From: an uncultured Clostridia bacterium
Lineage (GTDB): Bacteria; Bacillota; Clostridia; Christensenellales; Borkfalkiaceae
Reading direction: 5' to 3'
Assembly (NCBI GenBank): GCA_934254815.1
Contig: CAKQME010000006.1
Span: 1-64,000 of the forward strand
DNA length: 64,000 nucleotides
A program made the translations under genes and the position numbers. Below, in pieces: positions 16,564-25,217 of this stretch. Below the pieces are notes generated by a model that had not been told where the DNA came from, ran no database searches, and saw only the letters and a list, made by a program, of their open reading frames with translations. The stretch's first letter is position 1, and each line of letters opens with the position of its first letter.

Positions 16564-17394
16564 ATGGAAATAGACGAAATAAATTTAAGAGAATTCGGAA
16601 TATTCGATACAAAATCAGCGTTCCCGCGCGAAAAGAGAACGAAAGAGAGAACCGTAAAAGAGTTCGAAATAGAATTTTTTCTCGAATGTACGGGCAAAGC
16701 GATAGTAGACGGAAAAGAATACGAGTTGACGCCCGAAACGTTGCTCGTATGCCATGCGGGGCAGAAGAGGAGCAGTATATTGCACTTCAAATGCTATTAT
16801 CTGCATTTTACTTTAGACGAAAAGTGCAAGTACTTCTCCTTGCTCGGTAATACCCCGGTAATGTTCAGGCTCATAAACGCCAAGGCTTACGCCGAAATTT
16901 TTTCGTCGCTGTTCGCGCACATAGCCGTATCGGAACAAAACATAAAATCGGATTATTCGCTGGCAAAACTGCTTGAATTATTTTACCGTATAGCCGAAGA
17001 TTCGGAAAGAAACAGAAATTACGAAGAATTATTTCCGCTCGGCAAAGGCGATCTCATACCGCGCGTAACGGCGTACATAAGGCGGAATTACGACGAAAAA
17101 GTAACCCTTGCCGCGTTATCGGAGGAATTTCATTATTCGCCAAATCACATACAGAGCAGATATAAAAAAGTAACGGGTTTAACCCCTCAGGAATTTCTGG
17201 AAGAAACGCGGCTTTCTAACGCAAAATTATTATTGACGGACAGAGAAAAGAGCTTATCCGAAATTTCGGCGGAGTGCGGATATTCGTCGCAATCGCATTT
17301 CACGGCGAGTTTCAAGCGTAGGTTTTCGGTAACGCCCAAGGAGTGGCGCAAAAATTCCGACGATTTATTCCGCAATTTATACAACGAAACATAA
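16564..17394 (+). CDS. AraC-family transcriptional regulator
   Basis: 276 residues. The N-terminal part (about 1-160) is a cupin-like ligand-binding region (VKEFEIEFFLECTGKAIVDGKEYELTPETLLVCHAG). The C-terminal double HTH is at about 175-272: first helix pair KVTLAALSEEFHYSPNHIQSRYKKVTG, second SLSEISAECGYSSQSHFTASFKRRFSVTPKEWRK. AGGATACAGAAA precedes the ATG. Divergent from the sugar-acid operon across 135 bp and therefore its probable activator, with a sugar acid as the likely signal. Confidence 0.92.
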   Translation: MEIDEINLREFGIFDTKSAFPREKRTKERTVKEFEIEFFLECTGKAIVDGKEYELTPETLLVCHAGQKRSSILHFKCYYLHFTLDEKCKYFSLLGNTPVMFRLINAKAYAEIFSSLFAHIAVSEQNIKSDYSLAKLLELFYRIAEDSERNRNYEELFPLGKGDLIPRVTAYIRRNYDEKVTLAALSEEFHYSPNHIQSRYKKVTGLTPQEFLEETRLSNAKLLLTDREKSLSEISAECGYSSQSHFTASFKRRFSVTPKEWRKNSDDLFRNLYNET

Positions 17395-17407
17395 TTTGGG
17401 TTCGTTC

Positions 17408-17756
17408 TTTTTCAATGGGATTCTTCGCAGGCTCAGAATGACATCAAGACTTAAATGTATATGTCATATCAAGCGCAAGCGAAATATCCCACTGTGCAAG
17501 TAGTCTGCACTTTTTCGGTGGGATTCTTCACTTCGTTCAGAAAGACATAAATATTAAATAAAGTATGTCATATTGAGCGCAAGCGAAATATCCCACTGTG
17601 CAAGTAGTCCGCACTTATTCGGTGGGATTCTTCGTTTCACTCAGAATGACATATTAAAACTTAAATATGTTGTCATATTGAGCGCAAGCGAAATATCCCA
17701 CTGTACAAGTAGTCTGCACTTTTTCGGTGGGATTCTTCACTTCGTTCAGAATGACT
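17408..17756. repeat. Tandem array of an 86-bp imperfect palindromic repeat
   Basis: Three full copies, each exactly 86 bp: 17462-17547, 17566-17651 and 17671-17756, with 18-19 bp spacers, preceded by a right-half remnant at 17408-17444. Each copy begins TGTCATATTGAGCG and ends TTCAGAATGACA, with AAATATCCCAC and GTGGGATTCTTC as inner arms, so it folds as a long hairpin. Other copies are at 59.2-59.65 kb and decayed ones at 35.9 and 43.1 kb. No coding potential. It fills most of the 454-bp gap between two convergent genes. Confidence 0.85.
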
Positions 17757-17781
17757 TTATTTTAATTATTAACATAAAACA

Positions 17782-17810
17782 GGCGGCGGGAGAAATTTTC
17801 TCCCGCCGCC
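17782..17810. terminator. Perfect hairpin after the large surface-protein gene
   Basis: GGCGGCGGGAGAAA (17782-17795) and its complement TTTCTCCCGCCGCC (17797-17810). On the minus strand TGTTTTATG follows. It lies 38 bp past the stop at 17849 and also faces the convergent AraC gene. Confidence 0.75.
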
Positions 17811-17848
17811 GTAATGTTTTGCGTTACGCAATTATAACCGACTTAATA

Positions 17849-20800
17849 TCAGTCGTTTTTCTTTCTTCTGAAAAGCGTTACTCCGCAAAGAGCTACAAGC
17901 GTAAGCCCTACTATGCCGACTTCGGCAATGCTTCCGCCGCAACCTGCGCAACCGCTCTTGTTGTCGTCGGTCTTGCCGCTTTCGCCGCTATTACCGCTGT
18001 TTCCGCTATCTCCGCTTTCGCCGTCGTTGTCCTTGTCAAGAGAAATCTCTTTATAGTCGACGGTTGCACCTTCGGCGTATTCTTTAACGGCAACTTTCAT
18101 TTCGCTGTCGCCGTTGTCGGGCGTTTCGACTTTGAGAACGAGCGCGTTTACGTTAAATTGCGCGGCTACGTCAAGTTTTACGGTTCTTGAATTATCTACC
18201 GTAATATTGATCTTTCCGTCTATAACGGCTATAGTTACGTTATGAACGCCGAGCGCGTTAGCGTTTTCGGAATTTGCTATATTGATAGCTCTCGCCTTTG
18301 CGCTCATTCCGTCGTTTGCGAATCCGTATTCGTCATAAAGCGCGGTATCTGTTGTCGTTACCGAATCTTTATCGAAGTTGGTATAAAGCGTATAATAGAA
18401 CGTATCGCCGGTGTAAGGATCGTAGAAGTTGAATTTAACGTATCCTTTCTTGCCCTGGTTGTTTCTGCTCTGATAATAACCTGCGGTCGACTTGAAGTCT
18501 ATTTTGAAAGTATGGCTCTTTGTCAGGTCGTAAGCGTTCATATAAGTTATGCCGTTTTCGCCGGTAAACATATATGCGCCGTTACCCGTCTGAGCGGTTC
18601 CGTTACCTTCTTTGGCAAAGCCGTCTTTAAACGCGTTGACAACAACGTAAGCGGGATATTGCTCGTTGGCGGAGCTGATAACGATAAATTCGTTGATACC
18701 TATTTCGTCCGTCAATGCCGATTTCTTTATGGTAAGTTTTCCGTTAGCGAACTCGTATTTATCCGCCGTAAGTTCCGCGTCGCCGGCAAATATTTTGCTT
18801 ATACCCGTAACGCCGCTTAAAGAAAATTCAGCGTCCTGAAGCGCGCCTTTAGTCGCGAAAGCTACAACGGGAGCTTTCATAGCCGAAGATTCATATACAA
18901 GATTTATCGCGGTACCTGTTTTTTTAGCGGTATCTTCGATATACAACACGCCGTTTTTCGCAAATTCGGTTTTCTTGAAGAACGATTTTTTAACGGTGAG
19001 TTTTCCGTCCGCATAAGAGAAGTCGTCAGCGGTAGCTACAAGACCTTTATCGTTGGAAACCTTGAGATTGCTGCCGTCGGTATTGATTACGTCGAGAACG
19101 AGATCATTCGCGGGGTTTGAGATATCTATAGTGTAATAAGAAATATCAGAGTTGGGTCCTGTTACGGCAATGCTGTTTACGTCTTTATTCGCTTTGAACT
19201 CAAACGAAGCTCTGCGCTGATCTGCTATAAAGAAACCTATATAAGCCTTTCCGTCGCGGAAATCGGATTGTTTCACGGTAGGATAAGCGATAATTTTACC
19301 GTTGACCTTGAAATATCCTCTGTTGTCCGCGCCGTCGCCTATCATTATTTCGACTACGTTATTCTTAACGTCTACCAACGTATCGTAATTAGCGTTGGTT
19401 CCCTCAGAGAGAAGTTCCAGACCGGTAAACGGCTGTATATCGGATCTGCCGCCGAAGAAAAGCGTGCCTATTTTAAGCGTATCGCGGCAGTTATCGTTGG
19501 AGAAGTATTCGGAAACCGTAAGGTTATCCATTAAACCGAGCATTCCCCATTCGGTTCCGGTGGCGACCTGGTTTACTATATCGTTCGTGAAGTTTTTAAA
19601 TTCAAAAGTTATGGGTTTAGTAACGTCGAACGCCTTGTTATAGTAAACTCTTGTCGAAAGTGTGTTTTCGCTGAATTTTCTGACCATAGCAACGTTATAG
19701 AAACCCTCGGTTCTCATAGTCTCGCCCTCGGCAAGGTCGGTAGCTTTTGCATACCAGCCCTCCGCATCAACAAAACGATAAGTCATGAATTCCATTGTGT
19801 TGTCGTCGATATTGAAAGAGAATCTCAAACCGTTGAAACCGTCGTTTAACTTTTTCTCCAGATATTCTTTCTTGATCGTAAGGGTGTAATTAACTCCGCT
19901 GCTCGTAAGCTCATAGTCCGTACCCGACATAAGCGGCGCGCTTTCCAACTGCGCTCTACCCGCTTTAAGCGTTCCTTGAGTAAGCCCCTCGACTTCGTAA
20001 TCGAATGTAAACGAAATATCTTTTATTTCGCCGTCAAACGCAACGTAATCTTTCGTAACGGTTGGCGGGTTGGTTTTCTGAACAGGGATAGCCAGAGAAG
20101 CCTTTCCGTTCTCGCCCGTAACTGTAAGAGAAGAAAGCGAGCTGAGATTATCAAAATAATTTAACCAGAAAGACTGTTTAAGCGTATATTTTTTGCCGCC
20201 TTGTACATCTGCAACTGTGAAAAGCGAAGAATCTACGTTTATCGTTTTATAAGTTGCGCCGTCAGTAGTCGCGTTAAGAGTGAGCGCAGGAGTACCCGTA
20301 ATATTCTTAATCGTAAATTCAAGATTATCGGGCGCAGACGACGGATTGATACGAACTCTTGATTTCAATGCCGCAGAAATCGTATTATAATCAAGATAAG
20401 GAGCGTTATATTCGCCCATCATCATAGTGCAGCTGGCAACATCGCCCGTAGCAATTACAAAATAGCAACCGTTTGCAAAACTGTCTACGGTGACAAAATC
20501 CCAAAGCGAAGCTTCGGCATCTGCTTGATGTCCGAGTTGCTTATCGTCAACTTTCATATAAGAAATGTCGCCGTCTTTACCGGTTCCGATATGAATTTCA
20601 AAAGTATGGAATTGATCGGCAAGCGTATCGGGCATATAATTTATCCCCTCTAAGGGTCTTCCCGAATTTGCCGGGTGAAATTGACGATTAGGCAAATCAA
20701 GTATCATATGCGGATATTTATCACCGGGCGCTCTGCCGCCGATATGGTTAGTTCCCACCCAATCATCTTTACCGTTAAGTAAAGCAAGACCAGTCCAACG

Positions 20801-21085
20801 ACCTGCATTACTTATGAAAAGCTGAAATGTAACGGTTTTGTTCGGGGCTTCGAGAATATTATAATTATTGATTATAACACCACCCGCATTTGCGCCGTAC
20901 ATAATGCCCGACTCGCCTATCTGAACAAGCGGTTTCTGCGGGTTACTAAACTGCCACTGGGTCGAAGATGTTTCCGCCGCTTTTACATCGCGCTTAGTAA
21001 AGGTAAAGCCCATTGCCAAACACGCCGCCATAACTACCGCTAACAAAACGGTTAGTATGGACTTTGATTTTAAAGTTCTACTCAT
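17849..21085 (-). CDS. Large cell-surface protein with alternating beta-sandwich and X2-like modules
   Basis: 1078 residues. A signal peptide (to about 36) leads the chain; the C terminus is a Gly/Ser/Asp-rich linker, GCAGCGGS, one membrane helix and RRKKND, a tail anchor without LPXTG. Three similar beta-sandwich-like modules lie at about 40-250, 445-650 and 830-1015 (TVTFQLFISNAGRWTGLALL; THTFKIDF-type strands). Between them are about four X2-like units marked by the recurring Y..xxGKLTIKKS pattern (GTDYELTSSGVNYTLTIKK, FSYADGKLTVKKSFF, YEFANGKLTIKKS). X2 modules occur in cellulosomal and glycan-binding proteins. Probably binds polysaccharide for the downstream lipoproteins and ABC importer. 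GGGAGG ribosome site and own promoter. Confidence 0.72.
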   Translation of the reverse strand: MSRTLKSKSILTVLLAVVMAACLAMGFTFTKRDVKAAETSSTQWQFSNPQKPLVQIGESGIMYGANAGGVIINNYNILEAPNKTVTFQLFISNAGRWTGLALLNGKDDWVGTNHIGGRAPGDKYPHMILDLPNRQFHPANSGRPLEGINYMPDTLADQFHTFEIHIGTGKDGDISYMKVDDKQLGHQADAEASLWDFVTVDSFANGCYFVIATGDVASCTMMMGEYNAPYLDYNTISAALKSRVRINPSSAPDNLEFTIKNITGTPALTLNATTDGATYKTINVDSSLFTVADVQGGKKYTLKQSFWLNYFDNLSSLSSLTVTGENGKASLAIPVQKTNPPTVTKDYVAFDGEIKDISFTFDYEVEGLTQGTLKAGRAQLESAPLMSGTDYELTSSGVNYTLTIKKEYLEKKLNDGFNGLRFSFNIDDNTMEFMTYRFVDAEGWYAKATDLAEGETMRTEGFYNVAMVRKFSENTLSTRVYYNKAFDVTKPITFEFKNFTNDIVNQVATGTEWGMLGLMDNLTVSEYFSNDNCRDTLKIGTLFFGGRSDIQPFTGLELLSEGTNANYDTLVDVKNNVVEIMIGDGADNRGYFKVNGKIIAYPTVKQSDFRDGKAYIGFFIADQRRASFEFKANKDVNSIAVTGPNSDISYYTIDISNPANDLVLDVINTDGSNLKVSNDKGLVATADDFSYADGKLTVKKSFFKKTEFAKNGVLYIEDTAKKTGTAINLVYESSAMKAPVVAFATKGALQDAEFSLSGVTGISKIFAGDAELTADKYEFANGKLTIKKSALTDEIGINEFIVISSANEQYPAYVVVNAFKDGFAKEGNGTAQTGNGAYMFTGENGITYMNAYDLTKSHTFKIDFKSTAGYYQSRNNQGKKGYVKFNFYDPYTGDTFYYTLYTNFDKDSVTTTDTALYDEYGFANDGMSAKARAINIANSENANALGVHNVTIAVIDGKINITVDNSRTVKLDVAAQFNVNALVLKVETPDNGDSEMKVAVKEYAEGATVDYKEISLDKDNDGESGDSGNSGNSGESGKTDDNKSGCAGCGGSIAEVGIVGLTLVALCGVTLFRRKKND

Positions 21086-21106
21086 TTTTTACCTCCCACG
21101 GTATAT

Positions 21107-21137
21107 ATTATATCTTTAAGCGTTTTCACGCTGTAAA
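21107..21137 (-). promoter_or_regulatory. Promoter of the surface-protein gene with a LacI/cre-like operator
   Basis: TTTACA (21132-21137), 19-bp spacer, TATAAT (21107-21112) on the minus strand. The spacer holds GTGAAAACGCTTAAA (21115-21129), a dyad centred on CG like LacI/CcpA sites; AGCGTGAAAACGCT can also fold as a hairpin. Confidence 0.55.
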
Positions 21138-21165
21138 GCCTTTTAAATTTTCTTTGTTCAAATTA

Positions 21166-23274
21166 TCAATAAGCCATACGGTAGGCGTAATTCAATCTGC
21201 CCGCCGGCGCGCAATCGCCGCCGCAATAAAACGCGAATATATCACCGAACGCATAAACGCCGACTCCGTCGTTTTTATCCGTCTTTTGGTTGGCGAATAT
21301 ATTATCCGTCGCTTTTACGCCTATCTCGCTCATACTCGTTACGTTCAACGCTTCGAGCGGTATGCGGTAAGAAATATATTTTCCGTTAAGCGCATAGTCC
21401 GCGTCGAAATTCGACATAACCGTAGTTATTTTTCCCTGAGCGTCTTTACCGAGCGCCTCTATACTCGTCTTGCCGTTTTCGGGCGAACGATTGATTATAA
21501 AATCGTAACCGTTCCAACCGCCGCCTTTCGCGCCCGTCGTAAGCCACAGATTCATCCAGCCCGTATCGCCGCTTTCATACGCCGTTATATCCTTTTTAGC
21601 CGCCACAAGAACGTACAGATATTTATCGTCGTTTGCAATTTTGATATAATCTATATCGTTTCTCGCGCTCGTATCGGTGTAAAGATACTTCTTTGATACG
21701 CTGTAGGCGTTTCTGTCGACCGTATCTGCGGCTAAATCGAGATATTTTGCTTTAACGTCGTTCCACGCTGAAATATCCGCATAGTCGAGCGTTGTTTTGC
21801 GCCACATAGCCGCGCCCGATTTCTTACCCGAATCGCCGTATTTGAACTGTCTTGTAAACTGCGCCAGCAGCATAAAGTAAGTGTCGCCGTAGCCGTCGTC
21901 GTCGCGCATCATCTCAATATCTCTCGAAAACGCGACGTTATAGGTGTCTACGAAAGTAGCGTACTGTCCGTTGATGTTGAGTTTCTGAGCCACCCACTCG
22001 TTCCAGCCCGTAACCGTAACCATAAACAGATCGTCGCCCTTATAGTTGAGAACGTTTCTCCATTCGGTTATAAAGTTACTGCCCGTGAGCGCGGCTTCCA
22101 AATCGTCGGTCTCGTAAGCCAAAGTCTGATTTACCTGCGCGCCCCTGCCCCTGTACTGATAATTCGCGTTGCGTTTGCTTCGAGCGAGAAACGCTTCAGA
22201 CGACCAGTTTCCGCCGATATGCTGAGCGATCGAAACGTTCATTATTCCGTCGTAGTTTTTCTGCGGAAGAGAATAATCCATCCACGGAAAACCGTTCTTA
22301 TACGAACTCTCGGTGACAAGCGTAGGCCACACTACGTTTCTTACCCAAAAAGCGTCGGCAACCGCCTTATTCGAATAGTTTTTATCGAATGTATACGAAA
22401 CCAGAAGCGGTTTGCCCGACGGATTGTTTTTACTGTCCGCCGTAAACCAACAGTTTTTGTACTTAAAGTTTTCAACCGCGTAATAGTTATTATAAACCCA
22501 CTCGACGACTTTCATTATGTTGCCCGTCGGCGTTTCGTTGTTACAACAAATCGGGACTATCTTCGGTACATCGTAACCCTCTTTCTGCATTTCGATAATG
22601 ACGTCGAGCAGAGCCAAAGTCTGTTCTTTATAAAGATTTATGCCCTCGGAATTTTTCACGTTTGCGTTAGTGAAATCGAGATAAAGGAAATCTATCCCCG
22701 CAAGCGTAAGCAGTTCGAGATGTTTTCTTATAACCCACTTGTCTTTAGAGGTATAATAGCCGTAAAGCGGTTCTTCGAAATAATGGAAAGCGTTCTGCGG
22801 CGAAATTTTCGCGTCGTAAGTCTTACTACCCGCATTAGCCCAAAGCACATTGTTTTCGGTATCGTAAGGATTGGTCTGCGTCGCCTGAATTTTCGAAATA
22901 TCGTATAAACCGTTACTTTCGTTATGCCACATAAAGTAGAATATACCGACGTATTTACCCTCTTTTTTCACTCCGCGCGCCGACACGTCGCCGTAATCGA
23001 ACAGCCCCGAAAGTTGCGACACCGTAAAATACTGTTCGCCCATATCGAGAAGTTTCCGAGTATACTCTTCGTCGTAAGCGTCGGCGTGTTCGTTTCCGTA
23101 CTCGTAACCTTTCGGCTCGTTGCCGCCCGAAGAAGCGGAATTATCGCTTTTCGATTCGCTCGTCGGTTCGTTCGGAGCGGAACTCTCCGATGACGGTTTA
23201 CTCATACAACTCGCCGTAAAACCCAAAGTCAATACCATAAATAAAGTTAATATTCGCTTTAATAATCCTTTCAC
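21166..23274 (-). CDS. Lipoprotein with a GH99/WbsX-like barrel (WNEW motif), paralogue 1
   Basis: 702 residues, GTG start with GGAAAGGA before it. Lipobox at FTASC (Cys about 23), then a Ser/Asn-rich linker. The catalytic-looking barrel begins YVGIFYFMWHN; other landmarks are FEEPLYGYYTSKDKWVIRKHLELL, AGIDFLYLDFTNAN, and VTVTGWNEWVAQK, the last resembling the WNEW signature of GH99 and WbsX-like enzymes. A C-terminal beta-sandwich of about 150 residues (YLYVLVAAKKDITAY...TGWMNLWL...GYDFIINRS...APAGRLNYAYRMAY) resembles a CBM9/DOMON-type sugar-binding module. About 12 bp separate it from the upstream paralogue. Substrate not deducible. Confidence 0.65.
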   Translation of the reverse strand: MKGLLKRILTLFMVLTLGFTASCMSKPSSESSAPNEPTSESKSDNSASSGGNEPKGYEYGNEHADAYDEEYTRKLLDMGEQYFTVSQLSGLFDYGDVSARGVKKEGKYVGIFYFMWHNESNGLYDISKIQATQTNPYDTENNVLWANAGSKTYDAKISPQNAFHYFEEPLYGYYTSKDKWVIRKHLELLTLAGIDFLYLDFTNANVKNSEGINLYKEQTLALLDVIIEMQKEGYDVPKIVPICCNNETPTGNIMKVVEWVYNNYYAVENFKYKNCWFTADSKNNPSGKPLLVSYTFDKNYSNKAVADAFWVRNVVWPTLVTESSYKNGFPWMDYSLPQKNYDGIMNVSIAQHIGGNWSSEAFLARSKRNANYQYRGRGAQVNQTLAYETDDLEAALTGSNFITEWRNVLNYKGDDLFMVTVTGWNEWVAQKLNINGQYATFVDTYNVAFSRDIEMMRDDDGYGDTYFMLLAQFTRQFKYGDSGKKSGAAMWRKTTLDYADISAWNDVKAKYLDLAADTVDRNAYSVSKKYLYTDTSARNDIDYIKIANDDKYLYVLVAAKKDITAYESGDTGWMNLWLTTGAKGGGWNGYDFIINRSPENGKTSIEALGKDAQGKITTVMSNFDADYALNGKYISYRIPLEALNVTSMSEIGVKATDNIFANQKTDKNDGVGVYAFGDIFAFYCGGDCAPAGRLNYAYRMAY

Positions 23275-23286
23275 TTTTTCCTTTCC

Positions 23287-25188
23287 TTATTTTGTATACC
23301 AGCTGTAATTGATTCTGCCTATCGGCGCGACGTCTCCGCTCTTATAAAGGTCGGTTATATCGAAATCTTTCTGAAGATTATCGCTTATCTTTATCTGAAG
23401 CCCGAAAGAATCGCCGCTTATGCCGAGCGCGCTCTTTTTTATTTTAACTATCATAACGTTGTCTTTAACGACAGTCAGCGCCTCGCCTACGTTAGTATAC
23501 GAATTGTTTTCTATCTTATTCAAGCTCGATTTTTTGCCGTTAAGACTGCGGTTTACGACGTATTGAAGATTATTCCAGCCGCCTGTTTCGCCGTCGACGC
23601 CTATCCACACGTTCATCCAACGCGTATCGTCGGCTTGTTTTTCGGTGATATTATCCTGCGTTGCGACGAGAACGTACACGTTGTCGCTATCCGCCGCGAT
23701 TCGGACTTCTCTTATGTCGTTTCTACCCGTATTATCCGTATAAGTCGTTCCGCCGCCTACCGAAGAAGCCTTTCTCGGTGCGGTTTCACCGACAAGGTCT
23801 GCGTAAGACGGAACGTCGATCCAGTTAGAAAGTTCGAGCATATCTTTATCGGTTTTTCCGACGAAAGTCTTGCTGCCGCCGTTATTCTTGAACTTGCGGA
23901 TATTTTTGACCATCTGAATAAAGCAGTTGTCGAGATAACCGCCGCTCATCGGTTCGATATCGCGGGAGAACTCCATATTGAAAGTATCTACGAAATAGCC
24001 GTATTCTCTGCCGAGCATCGGGTCGGTGCTTTGTTTCTGAGCTATCCACTCGTTCCACCCCGTTATAAACACGAGATTTACGTCTTTCGTTTTATAGACG
24101 GTTTCCCACTGCTCTTCGAAGTTTGTATTTTTGACGGCGTTCTCGTAATTATTCGTCTTAGTCGCGTTCGACCAGCCCCTGCCGTGGTTACTGTTATAAA
24201 TATCCGTCGCCTTGTCTTTGGGGAAGATATTCTTCACCTTATCCGACAGCGAATCGTAGTTATACGGCGCAAGAAGCCCAGAAAGCGAGAAGTTCGCGCC
24301 CGAATATTTCGCGTCGTCGGCGTAACTGCCGCCGATACCCGTATGCTGAGAAGTCGAAACGCTCATTATGTCGTAACCCTGAGTATCGTCGGTAAAAGTC
24401 TCCTGCGGGTAACGCCACGAAATCCACGGAAATCTGTTCGAATCGTAAGTTCTGTTAGGCCACTGAGCCGCTTTGAAATACAGACGGTTTTTTATAGTTT
24501 CGTTATCGCCTGCGTAATCGGCTATCATCCACGGCTTATTTCCGTTACCAGTAAACCATATTTCGTCGTAAGTATTACGTCTATAAAAAGCGTTATAAAT
24601 ACTTTCGGCTTGCTGAGTGGAAGCGGTGTTTGTCATAAACATCGCCTTAGGCACGTTATAGCCGAGCTGTTTATACTCCAGGAGTACGTCGAGAACGGTC
24701 TTAGCGGCGCGCTGATAGAAATCGTTGTTAGTACAATCGAAACAGATAAAATCAAGCCCCGCGTTTATGAACATTTCGACGTGCCGTCTTACGACCCATT
24801 CGTCCGTAGGCTGATAATAGCCGTACATAGGTTCGCCCCAGTAGGTAAAGTCGGGGGCGTAGCCTACGTCTTCGCCCGTAAGGGTATTTTCGACCTTGTT
24901 TTCTTTTTCGTAGGCGTCTACGGATTTAGTCGAGCGTTGGTTAGCCAAGCCGAGCCACAAAAAGTAGAAGATTCCGACTACGTTTTCGTTATAACCGTCG
25001 ACCTGTGCGAACGCCCTGCCGTAATCGTCGACGGCGGCAGTCTTTAAAAAGCCGTTGGTAAGGTCGGTCGACGCGCTGTACGCGCCGGTAATTTCTTCTT
25101 TTTCCTGTTTTTTATTATTGCCGCAACCCGCCGCGGATGCCGCAAGAGCTAAGCACAACGCGGCGGAAATAATTCTTTTTTTCATCAT
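23287..25188 (-). CDS. Lipoprotein with a GH99/WbsX-like barrel (WNEW motif), paralogue 2
   Basis: 633 residues, lipobox SAAGC (Cys about 22). Shares the whole architecture of its downstream neighbour: VVGIFYFLWLG, WGEPMYGYYQPTDEWVVRRHVEMFINAGLDFICFDCTNND, FITGWNEWIAQK and a C-terminal sandwich (VYVLVATQDNIT...TRWMNVWIG...VNRS...APIGRINYSWYTK). The two genes are a tandem duplication that has diverged considerably, most in the substrate-facing middle of the barrel. Co-transcribed with the binding protein and permeases; probably acts on the glycan outside the cell before import. AAGGAAA ribosome site. Confidence 0.65.
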   Translation of the reverse strand: MMKKRIISAALCLALAASAAGCGNNKKQEKEEITGAYSASTDLTNGFLKTAAVDDYGRAFAQVDGYNENVVGIFYFLWLGLANQRSTKSVDAYEKENKVENTLTGEDVGYAPDFTYWGEPMYGYYQPTDEWVVRRHVEMFINAGLDFICFDCTNNDFYQRAAKTVLDVLLEYKQLGYNVPKAMFMTNTASTQQAESIYNAFYRRNTYDEIWFTGNGNKPWMIADYAGDNETIKNRLYFKAAQWPNRTYDSNRFPWISWRYPQETFTDDTQGYDIMSVSTSQHTGIGGSYADDAKYSGANFSLSGLLAPYNYDSLSDKVKNIFPKDKATDIYNSNHGRGWSNATKTNNYENAVKNTNFEEQWETVYKTKDVNLVFITGWNEWIAQKQSTDPMLGREYGYFVDTFNMEFSRDIEPMSGGYLDNCFIQMVKNIRKFKNNGGSKTFVGKTDKDMLELSNWIDVPSYADLVGETAPRKASSVGGGTTYTDNTGRNDIREVRIAADSDNVYVLVATQDNITEKQADDTRWMNVWIGVDGETGGWNNLQYVVNRSLNGKKSSLNKIENNSYTNVGEALTVVKDNVMIVKIKKSALGISGDSFGLQIKISDNLQKDFDITDLYKSGDVAPIGRINYSWYTK

Positions 25189-25217
25189 TTTCCTTTTAAA
25201 ACGATACTGTCGATTTA

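Noticed and set aside
17462..17756. Possible CRISPR array
   Set aside because: Repeats are 86 bp palindromes with 18-19 bp A/T-rich spacers of similar sequence and no cas genes; a palindromic interspersed element fits better.
23563..25047. 494-codon open frame opposite the WNEW lipoprotein
   Set aside because: No known motif, no ribosome site; the opposite strand has a clear lipobox and conserved paralogue.
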